This document shows, in pieces, positions 15,402-21,807 of a stretch of 64,000 nt of DNA. Location of the stretch: the NCBI RefSeq assembly GCF_022921075.1, contig NZ_CP095050.1, positions 744,001 through 808,000 on the forward strand, in the 5' to 3' direction. The position numbers were made by a program, and so were the translations under genes. Each line of letters opens with the position of its first letter. The stretch's first letter is position 1. Source of the DNA: Hymenobacter sp. 5317J-9 (GTDB taxonomy: Bacteria; Bacteroidota; Bacteroidia; Cytophagales; Hymenobacteraceae). Below the pieces are notes generated by a model. It was not told the origin of the DNA. It did no database searches and saw only the letters and a list, made by a program, of their open reading frames with translations.

Positions 15402-16562
15402 TTACGACGTAGCCAGTCCCCGCCCACCGGTCAGCACTGCATAAACCCCGGGCACCGCCCAGCGCAGCAGCGCCCCTACGCCAACGCTCACTACGACGAC
15501 GAGCAGCGGCAGCAGCAAATAGGTAAGCAAATGCAGGTGCGGCACTCCCCGGCCGTAGCGCAACACCACTTCCGTGGCATAGTTCACGAGCGGCACGTGC
15601 AGCACGTAAATCATGAACGAAAAGCCCGTGAGCCAGCGGAACCAGCCGCGCGCCATGCACCCGCGCACCACCCCGTTCAGCCCAAACCACGCCACCAGCA
15701 TGCCGCTGATTTCGCCCACGCGGTGCAGCGCCAGCATAGTCAGCGCCACCGGCAGCGAAAACGGCGGCCCCGCGTGAAACGCCAGCCAGGTTTTCACGGC
15801 CGCCGTGCCTAGCCACAGCCCAACCATCAGCCACAGCCGTAGCCAGGCGGGCCGCGTCAGTACGTCCTTGTCGCGCAGGGCCAGCCACACGCCCAGCCCA
15901 AAAAACAGCAGCCCGTCGCCTTCCACGAGCGGCAGGGGCACCATGAAAAACCACAGCAGCGCCGCCACGCCGAAATAAATGGCCGGCCGCCGCGCAATGG
16001 CCGTGCGCAGCCATGGATACGCTAGGTTGCACACCAGCAAGCTGCGCAAAAACCACAGCTGAAACGGTGCTGGCACCAGCAACCAGCGCTGCACCAACTC
16101 GGCGCTCGAGTACTGGCTCAGCAGCTGGCGGGGCCAGAACGGGCTGATTTCGGCATCAATAACCGCCTGTTTCGTGAGGGGAAACTGCTCCAGGGCCCAC
16201 AGCACGCCCAGCCACATCAGGCTCCACAACAGGAAGGGGAGGCCCAGCGTGCGCAGCCGGCGTTTCACGCGCTGGGCGTGCGGCGCCGTGCCTTCGTGCC
16301 GGGCAAACAGGTAGCCCGAGATGGCAAACAGAATGGGGATGCGAAAGCGCAGCACTCCATTGGCCAGGAAGTATTGCAGCCAGGTGCCCACCGACAGCGG
16401 TTCCTGCACGGGCGTGAAGGGCTGCAGGTAGCGCGGGTGCAGGTTGTAGGCGTGCACGTAAATGAGCAGCACCATGGCCATCAGCGACCAAAACTTCAGC
16501 TTATGGCTCAGGAATGGGTCGAGCGGCGTGCGGGTGGTGGGCAAGGGTAGGGGAGGCGGCAT
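15402..16562 (-). CDS. acyltransferase family membrane protein
   Basis: 386 aa multi-pass protein of the acyltransferase-3 type (OafA/OpgC-like) that usually moves acetyl or other acyl groups to extracytoplasmic sugars. About ten hydrophobic helices. The N-terminal region 'HKLKFWSLMAMVLLIYVHAY' has the His/Arg-bearing first helix context, 'VLRFRIPILFAISGYLFAR' matches the family's 'FFxISGYL' block, and 'GFSFMIYVLHVPLVNY' matches the 'S..IYLxH.P' block. The start at 16562 was chosen because the longer form would begin inside the pheS terminator. The target polymer is unknown. Confidence 0.85.
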   Translation of the reverse strand: MPPPLPLPTTRTPLDPFLSHKLKFWSLMAMVLLIYVHAYNLHPRYLQPFTPVQEPLSVGTWLQYFLANGVLRFRIPILFAISGYLFARHEGTAPHAQRVKRRLRTLGLPFLLWSLMWLGVLWALEQFPLTKQAVIDAEISPFWPRQLLSQYSSAELVQRWLLVPAPFQLWFLRSLLVCNLAYPWLRTAIARRPAIYFGVAALLWFFMVPLPLVEGDGLLFFGLGVWLALRDKDVLTRPAWLRLWLMVGLWLGTAAVKTWLAFHAGPPFSLPVALTMLALHRVGEISGMLVAWFGLNGVVRGCMARGWFRWLTGFSFMIYVLHVPLVNYATEVVLRYGRGVPHLHLLTYLLLPLLVVVVSVGVGALLRWAVPGVYAVLTGGRGLATS

Positions 16563-16576
16563 ACCGGCAGAGATGC

Positions 16577-16616
16577 AAAAAAGCGGGGAACGGTTGTCGC
16601 CAACCATGCCCCGCTC
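16577..16616 (-). terminator. rho-independent terminator of pheS
   Basis: On the minus strand AGCGGGG, an inner GGTTG/CAACC stem and CCCCGCT are followed by a run of six T. It lies 27 bp beyond the pheS stop and before the acyltransferase start. Confidence 0.75.
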
Positions 16617-16642
16617 CTTGGTATTGAATAGAATACGTCTGC

Positions 16643-17692
16643 TTACAGCGCTTCAAACTGCCGCAGGAAGCGCATGTCATTTTCCGTGAACAGGCGCAGG
16701 TCCTTTATCTGGTATTTGAGCATGGCAATGCGCTCGATGCCCATGCCCCAGGCGTAGCCGGAGTACTTCTCAGAATCAATCTTGGCGTTTTCGAGCACGG
16801 CGGGGTCCACCATGCCGCAGCCGCCAATCTCGACCCAGCCCGAGTATTTGCAGATGTTGCAGCCCGCGCCTTTGCAAATGAGGCAGGTGATGTCAATCTC
16901 GGCGCTGGGCTCGGTGAAGGGGAAGAAGCTGGGGCGGAAGCGGATGTTGATGTCCTGCCCGAACAGCTCCTGCACGAAGTAGTACACCGTCTGCTTGAGG
17001 TCGGCGAAGCTCACGCCTTCGTCAATGAAAATGCCTTCCACCTGGTGGAACATCATGTGGGCGCGGGCCGAAATGGCCTCGTTGCGGAACACGCGGCCCG
17101 GCATCACCCGCCGGATGGGCAGGGGCTCGGTTTCCATCACGCGCACCTGCACCGTGCTGGTGTGGGTGCGCAGCAGGTGGGGCTGGGTGCCGGGCTCGCT
17201 GCCCACGGGCGGGGTCACGAAAAACGTGTCCTGCATGTCGCGCGCCGGGTGGTTCTCGGGGAAGTTGAGAGCGGTGAAGTTGTGCCAGTCGTCCTCAATT
17301 TCGGGCCCCTCGGCCACGGCAAAGCCGATGCGGGCAAACACGCGCAACATTTCCTCGCGCACCAGGCTCAGCGGGTGGCGCGTGCCCAGGGCATTGGGCA
17401 CCACAGGCAGGGTGTAGTCGAAATCGGGGTTGGCCGGGGCGTTGTCGGCGGCGGCTTCGGCGGCTTGCTGTGCTTCGTCGAAACGGGCCTGGGCCTGCTG
17501 CTTCAGCGCATTGAGCTGCTGGCCTACCGCGCGCTTTTCCTCATTAGGCACGGTCTTGAGCTGGTCGAACAAGTCGGCCAGCCGGCCCTTGCGGCCGAGG
17601 TAGCTGATGCGAAATGCGTCGAGTTCGGCGGGATTATTCAGTTCGGCCTTCGTAATTTCGGCCGTAAGAGCGGCAATGGATTCCTGCATCAT
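16643..17692 (-). CDS. pheS: phenylalanyl-tRNA synthetase alpha subunit
   Basis: Catalytic alpha subunit of the alpha2beta2 class II synthetase that charges tRNA-Phe. 349 aa. The N-terminal coiled-coil (about 1-90) is followed by the catalytic core with motif 1 region 'GTRHPLSLVREEMLRVF', the Phe-binding 'RAHMMFHQVEGIFIDEG', 'RFRPSFFPFTEPSAEID' and motif 3 'YAWGMGIERIAMLKY'. A four-cysteine patch 'CLICKGAGCNICKYSG' is typical of PheS. pheT is not adjacent, as is usual in Bacteroidota. Two adjacent Met codons (17692 and 17689) make the exact start ambiguous. Confidence 0.97.
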   Translation of the reverse strand: MMQESIAALTAEITKAELNNPAELDAFRISYLGRKGRLADLFDQLKTVPNEEKRAVGQQLNALKQQAQARFDEAQQAAEAAADNAPANPDFDYTLPVVPNALGTRHPLSLVREEMLRVFARIGFAVAEGPEIEDDWHNFTALNFPENHPARDMQDTFFVTPPVGSEPGTQPHLLRTHTSTVQVRVMETEPLPIRRVMPGRVFRNEAISARAHMMFHQVEGIFIDEGVSFADLKQTVYYFVQELFGQDINIRFRPSFFPFTEPSAEIDITCLICKGAGCNICKYSGWVEIGGCGMVDPAVLENAKIDSEKYSGYAWGMGIERIAMLKYQIKDLRLFTENDMRFLRQFEAL

Positions 17693-17698
17693 AGGCCG

Positions 17699-17706
17699 CA
17701 AAGTTA
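17699..17706 (-). promoter_or_regulatory. -7 promoter box of pheS, very close to the start codon
   Basis: Minus strand TAACTTTG matches TAnnTTTG exactly, and TTCG lies 21 bases upstream as a weak -33. The box ends only 6 bases before the first Met codon, implying a leaderless or nearly leaderless transcript. Confidence 0.55.
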
Positions 17707-17791
17707 CGGCAAGGCCCCGGCCCCTGCCGAACGATTCACGAACACATTCAGTTACCCCGATTCCGTATCCACCCCCACTAAAGCCTTTGTC

Positions 17792-18454
17792 ATGAAACGT
17801 GCGCTATTTTTTCTGTTCGTATTCGGCGGATTAGCTTCCACCGCCTCGGCCCAGAGCGGCTGGGACACTCCTTCCAGCGGCTGGGGCGATGCCCCGAAAA
17901 AAGCCCCTGCCAAGAAAACCACCAAGGCCGCCACTTCCACCGCGGCTGGTCAGAAAGCCACGCAAAATGGCGGTGCGGCCGCTGCTCCGGGCGCCCCCGA
18001 AGCCACGCCCGCGCCTGAAGCTGCCGCCGCCCCCGCCGCTGCTGATGACAAAGGCTTTGGTGCCGCCGCCGGTGGCGGTTCGTCTCCGAGCAGCGCCAGC
18101 ATTGGCCAGGGCATTTCGGTAGCACCCGGCGCCCCGGTGATGATGCGCGGTGGCCGCCACGTGATGCAGGACGACGCCATTGCCGCCCGCGAGCGTCGCC
18201 TCAACCGCAAGCCCCGCCGCGAAAAGCCCTGGCCGCCGCGCCCCGTGGCAGACGCCGCTCCGGCACCTGCGGCACCTGCCCCGGCTGCCGCCGCCCCGGC
18301 CCCCGAGCCCGCCCCGGCGGCTGATGCCATGGCCGGCAACGCCGCCACTGCCGCCAAAGGCGGCGCCGCTGCCGAAAAGCCCAAAACCGCTACCAAGGCC
18401 CCGGCCAAAGCTCCCGCGCCCAAGAAAAAGGCGCCTGAGCCCCTCGGCTGGTAG
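17792..18454 (+). CDS. exported Ala/Pro/Lys-rich protein with APGxPV motif (array member 1)
   Basis: 220 aa. A signal peptide (1-21, ending ASAQ) is followed by 'SGWDTPSSGWGDAPKK', a Lys/Ala/Pro-rich low-complexity stretch, a motif 'GQGISVAPGAPV' (residues 108-116 for the core), a basic block 'RRLNRKPRREKPW' and a long Ala/Pro tail. I know no family for it. The motif recurs in the next three genes, so these look like paralogs. The start was chosen at the signal peptide; the frame upstream overlaps pheS and is a shadow. Probably a disordered periplasmic or cell-surface protein, by composition only. Confidence 0.75.
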   Translation: MKRALFFLFVFGGLASTASAQSGWDTPSSGWGDAPKKAPAKKTTKAATSTAAGQKATQNGGAAAAPGAPEATPAPEAAAAPAAADDKGFGAAAGGGSSPSSASIGQGISVAPGAPVMMRGGRHVMQDDAIAARERRLNRKPRREKPWPPRPVADAAPAPAAPAPAAAAPAPEPAPAADAMAGNAATAAKGGAAAEKPKTATKAPAKAPAPKKKAPEPLGW

Positions 18455-18485
18455 GCCAGCGCCTCCGCGTTGGAGGTAAGCACAT

Positions 18486-18519
18486 GGCCCGGTCGTTCCC
18501 GTAGTGGAATGGCCGGGCC
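18486..18519 (+). terminator. probable terminator of array member 1
   Basis: GGCCCGGTCGTTCC, short loop, GGAATGGCCGGGCC (14-bp stem with two mismatches), followed by a T-rich GTTTTGGGGTTTTG. It lies 32 bp past the stop codon. Confidence 0.55.
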
Positions 18520-18650
18520 GTGTGGCGTTTTGGGGTTTTGTGAGGCCGTACCGGACCGCAGGGCAGGGTTTTGCGTATGCCCAAAGGCGTTAGCCCGAGG
18601 CGAGGGCAGACTCGCTTTTACTTGGGCTGAGTGCCAACCCCCCTCGTTGC

Positions 18651-18692
18651 AGCCGCAGGCGCCCGAAACGGCCGTTTCGGGCGCCTGCGGCT
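18651..18692. repeat. 42-bp perfect palindrome without loop
   Basis: AGCCGCAGGCGCCCGAAACGG followed directly by its complement, symmetric about 18671/18672. It lies 30 bp before the start of array member 2, in its leader. There is no T-run, so it may be a regulatory or cruciform-forming site rather than a terminator. Confidence 0.85.
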
Positions 18693-18721
18693 GAATCTTC
18701 TCACCCTTCACCCGCTTGCTT

Positions 18722-19105
18722 ATGTTCCGCATGCTTCTTTCCGGTGTACTGGCGCTGGCCGTGGTGGCCGAAGCCGCCGCCCAAACCGCACCGACCACCA
18801 AAACAGCTACTACAACCCGCAAATCCGGCGCCCGGCCGGCGGCTAAAGCGGCCGCTCCTGCCCGGGCCGCCACCACCACGCGCGCTGCCGCTGCTAATAC
18901 CACGGCCGCAGCGGGTGGTCGCAACGACATCGGCCCCGGCGGCAACGGCGCGGTGGGTTCCACCGAAAGCGCCGACGGCAAGGGGCAAAGCATATACGCC
19001 GCTCCCGGCATGCCCGTGAACGTGGACAACCCCAAGAAGGTGGGTAAATACGATGGACCCGCCCCGGTGCGCACCAAAAGCCGCACCACGCTCACCCCGC
19101 GATAA
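18722..19105 (+). CDS. exported small protein with APGxPV motif (array member 2)
   Basis: 127 aa. The signal peptide (about 1-21, ending AAAQ) is followed by a Thr/Ala/Lys-rich low-complexity region and the motif 'GQSIYAAPGMPVNV' with its core at residue 91. The C-terminus 'TKSRTTLTPR' resembles the 'TQTTL' end of member 3. MFR at 18722 was preferred over a later Met because member 4 also begins MFR. A hairpin terminator follows, so it is probably a single-gene transcript. Function unknown. Confidence 0.72.
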   Translation: MFRMLLSGVLALAVVAEAAAQTAPTTKTATTTRKSGARPAAKAAAPARAATTTRAAAANTTAAAGGRNDIGPGGNGAVGSTESADGKGQSIYAAPGMPVNVDNPKKVGKYDGPAPVRTKSRTTLTPR

Positions 19106-19130
19106 AAGGCGGGAGTTGGTCGATGCAATG

Positions 19131-19172
19131 GCCCGGTTGGTATGCATTTGCGTGCCAACCGGGCATTTTTTT
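19131..19172 (+). terminator. rho-independent terminator of array member 2
   Basis: GCCCGGTTGG, 14-base loop, CCAACCGGGC followed by A and a run of seven T. Confidence 0.85.
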
Positions 19173-19274
19173 GGGCGCTGATGAGCAGGTTGAAAAAGTT
19201 GGCACGCCTTTGGAATATGCCCATACAACAACGGTAACCAACTTTTCTTCCTTTCACTCCTCACTCCTTCAGCC

Positions 19275-19685
19275 ATGCTTCGTTCGTTCCTCACCCTTGC
19301 CCTGTCGATGTTCCTGCTGGCTGAAGCCAGCGCCCAAACCACCCCGGTGGCCTCGACCAAAAAGACGGCCCGCGCCACCAAAGTAGCCGCCCGCAAAGCC
19401 GCCAAAGCCCGCCGCGTCGCCGTGAAGTCGGCCCCCGCCGCGCCTCTCAACGACGGCTGGCCGCCCATCGAAAACAACACCCAAACCGCCGTGGCTTCGA
19501 ACGACGGCTGGGGCTCGCCCGAGTCGGTGCTGCCCGCCAGCACGTCCCGCGGCGAAATCGACAACCAGAACATTTCGGCCGCGCCCGGCATGCCCGTGCA
19601 CGTGCGCACCAGCAACGGCCTGACCCCCTACAGCGTGCGCCCGCCCCGCAAGCCCGCCGCTACCCAAACCACGCTCGGCAACTAA
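19275..19685 (+). CDS. exported small protein with APGxPV motif (array member 3)
   Basis: 136 aa. Signal peptide 1-21 (ending ASAQ), a basic Ala/Lys/Arg-rich block, two Trp-containing 'NDGW' units that recall the 'GWD...GWG' of member 1, then 'NQNISAAPGMPVHV' with the core at residue 100. The C-terminal 'LTPYSVRPPRKPAA' is shared with 'ITPYSTRGPRKAKPA' of member 4, the best evidence that these genes are homologous. It has its own terminator. No known domain was recognised. Confidence 0.75.
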   Translation: MLRSFLTLALSMFLLAEASAQTTPVASTKKTARATKVAARKAAKARRVAVKSAPAAPLNDGWPPIENNTQTAVASNDGWGSPESVLPASTSRGEIDNQNISAAPGMPVHVRTSNGLTPYSVRPPRKPAATQTTLGN

Positions 19686-19696
19686 TACTGCCCGCT

Positions 19697-19730
19697 CAGC
19701 CGGCCCCAGGACGGAACCTCGGGCCGGCTG
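19697..19730 (+). terminator. rho-independent terminator of array member 3
   Basis: CAGCCGGCCC, 14-base loop, GGGCCGGCTG followed by TTTGGCTTT, 11 bp past the stop codon. Confidence 0.75.
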
Positions 19731-19877
19731 TTTGGCTTTGTCCGGCCCCGGCTTCCGCTTTGCGCACCATCCGCCTCGGGCCGTTGTGCGTATGAGTGGG
19801 AGCCGGGGTGCTTTGGGTCCGGCTCACACCGCTTTGGCGTCCGCACTTTTTCTGTTTCCTCTCTAATACCAGCCCAT

Positions 19878-20258
19878 ATGTTTCGCTACATTTTCCTTTC
19901 GCTCCTGTTGCTGGCCATCGCCGCCACCGACGCCTCGGCCCAGACGGGCAACCGCGGCAAGAAAATCACCCCTTACTCCACGCGCGGCCCCCGCAAGGCC
20001 AAGCCGGCCGTGAAAATCAACCCCCACACCGGCAAGCCCTATGGCGCCGGCGTGCCCGAAGACATCAAAAATGGCTCGATGTACCTGGCTCCCGCCACGC
20101 CCATGCGCCGGCAGGTGGGCTACACTAACAACGGCGGCTACAACGACAACCGCACGCCCCGCCCGCGCTACACCAAGCCCGCCAACAGCTCCCTGAGCCG
20201 CGACAGCAATCTGCCCGTAGCCCCCGCCAAAACCAAGGTGAAAGCCAAGCGCAAGTAG
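19878..20258 (+). CDS. exported small basic protein with degenerate APGxPV motif (array member 4)
   Basis: 126 aa. The signal peptide (about 1-21, ending ASAQ) is followed at once by 'KKITPYSTRGPRKAKPA', which in member 3 is at the C-terminus, so the order of blocks differs. The motif is degenerate, 'GSMYLAPATPM' (core at residue 68), then an Asn/Gly/Tyr stretch and a strongly basic tail ending 'KVKAKRK'. Predicted pI is high because Lys and Arg dominate. Downstream lies a palindromic repeat that may also act as terminator. Function unknown. Confidence 0.72.
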   Translation: MFRYIFLSLLLLAIAATDASAQTGNRGKKITPYSTRGPRKAKPAVKINPHTGKPYGAGVPEDIKNGSMYLAPATPMRRQVGYTNNGGYNDNRTPRPRYTKPANSSLSRDSNLPVAPAKTKVKAKRK

Positions 20259-20294
20259 GAAAATCCGGACTTTATAAAACAGCGGCCAAAAAAG

Positions 20295-20389
20295 AACGGT
20301 CATGCTGAGCGCAGTCGAAGCATCTCTACCGTGCTACTAATCAATTTTAGTGCGGTAAAGATGCTTCGACTGCGCTCAGCATGACCGTT
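20295..20389. repeat. intergenic palindromic repeat, family A copy 2
   Basis: Arms of 37 bp (AACGGTCATGCTGAGCGCAG... and complement) with one mismatch around a 21-base AT-rich loop. The core is the same as the copy at 4939-5040. It lies between convergent genes, where it could work as a bidirectional terminator. Confidence 0.9.
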
Positions 20390-20425
20390 TATTGTTTTGC
20401 GTCAATTATTTGCGCCGCAGGCCGG

Positions 20426-21669
20426 CTAGTCCTGCGCCACCGCTTCGTAATAGAGAGTGCTGCAGTTTTCGGGCCGCAGCACTTCCTGAGCCGCGGCGCG
20501 CACGCTGGCCACCGTCACGGCCTGAATGCGGCCGCTTTCCTCGTTCACTAGGTTGGCGTCGCCCTGCAGCTTGCTGTAGGCCAGGTTGAGGGCGCGGTTC
20601 AGCAGGTCGATTTCACCGAAAACCAAGCTACTTTCGGCCTGGTTTTTTACTTTTTCGAGTTCCTGGGCATTCACGTCTTCGGCCAGGAATTCGGCCACCA
20701 CTTCTTCCACGGCTGCGTCGGCGGTTTTCAGGTCCACGCCCGCGTTCAGCTTGCCGCTGATGACGAGCAGGCCGGGGTCGAGGGAGCCGGTGAGGGAAGC
20801 CGAAATGTTATTGAACAGGGCCTTCTCTTTCACCAGGCGCTGGTGCAGGCGGGCCGATTTGCCGTGGCCCAGCATGTCGCTCAGCAGGTCGACGGAATTG
20901 TAGCGGGCGTCGCTGCGGGCCGGCATGTGGTAGGCCTTGTAGAGGGCCGAGAGCGGCACGGGGGCCTGGGCCGTGAGGTGGCGGGCTTCCTGCTGCGGGG
21001 GCTCCTGCGGCAACTGGCGCTGATAGGTCGGCCCGCCGGGAATGGGCCCGAACCACTTTTCGGCCAAGCGGCGCACCTCGTCGGCGCTGGCGGCACCGGC
21101 CACCACCAGCACGGCGTTTTGGGGGCGTAGTGCTTTTGGAAAAAGCCGCGCACGTCGTCCATCACGGCGTTTTCGATGTGCGAAATCTCCTTGCCGATGG
21201 TGTTCCACTGGTAGGGGTGGGTGTGGTAGGCCAGGGGTTTGAGCTTGAGCCACACGTCGCCGTAGGGCTGGTTGAGGTAGCTCTGCTTGAATTCTTCCAC
21301 CACCACTTTGCGCTGCACCTCCAGGCCGTTTTCGGAGAAGGCCAGGTTCAGCATCCGGTCGCTTTCCAGCCAGAAGCCGGTTTCGAGGTTGGCCGCCGGC
21401 AGCGAGAGGTAGTAGTTGGTGACGTCGCTGGAGGTGAAGGCGTTGTTTTCGCCGCCCACGCGCTGCAGCGGCTCGTCGTAGCTCGGAATGTTCACCGAGC
21501 CCGAAAACATCAAGTGTTCAAACAGGTGCGCAAAGCCCGTGTGGCCGGGGTCTTCGTCGCGCGAGCCCACGTCGTACATCACGTTGAGCACGGCCATGGG
21601 GGTAGAAAAATCTTCGTGTACGATGCAGCGAAGGCCGTTGTCGAGGGTGAATTCCTGGAAATGAATCAT
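20426..21669 (-). pseudogene. M16 family zinc metallopeptidase, frameshifted
   Basis: Inverzincin-type peptidase. The first part (start 21669) has the zinc motif 'HLFEH' at residues 48-52 and a downstream acidic segment 'VVVEEFKQ'. The second part, in another frame, continues with 'NAVLVVAGAASADEVRRLAE' and the C-terminal substrate-binding domain up to the stop at 20426. The switch occurs at a G5 run on the plus strand (21121-21125): one more base restores 'KHYAPQNAVLVVAG', as expected for the family, and gives about 414 aa. As read the gene is broken; a sequencing error in the homopolymer is quite possible. M16 genes often come in pairs in Bacteroidota, but here it is alone. Confidence 0.85.
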
Positions 21670-21697
21670 TGATAAAGCTGGAGCAATACAAGTGGAG

Positions 21698-21705
21698 CAA
21701 ACTTA
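21698..21705 (-). promoter_or_regulatory. -7 promoter box of the M16 peptidase
   Basis: Minus strand TAAGTTTG fits TAnnTTTG and lies 28 bp before the start codon. A TTTTTG sits 13 bases upstream, closer than the usual 17-23, so the -33 is uncertain. Confidence 0.45.
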
Positions 21706-21807
21706 ACAGCCCCACTGGCAAAAAGGTCTACGGGAAAATGGGCCGGCCTGTCAATGCCTGATGAGAATTCGTGCGCTGGCTAAGCACCGCCATCAAACCA
21801 GGCGCCG

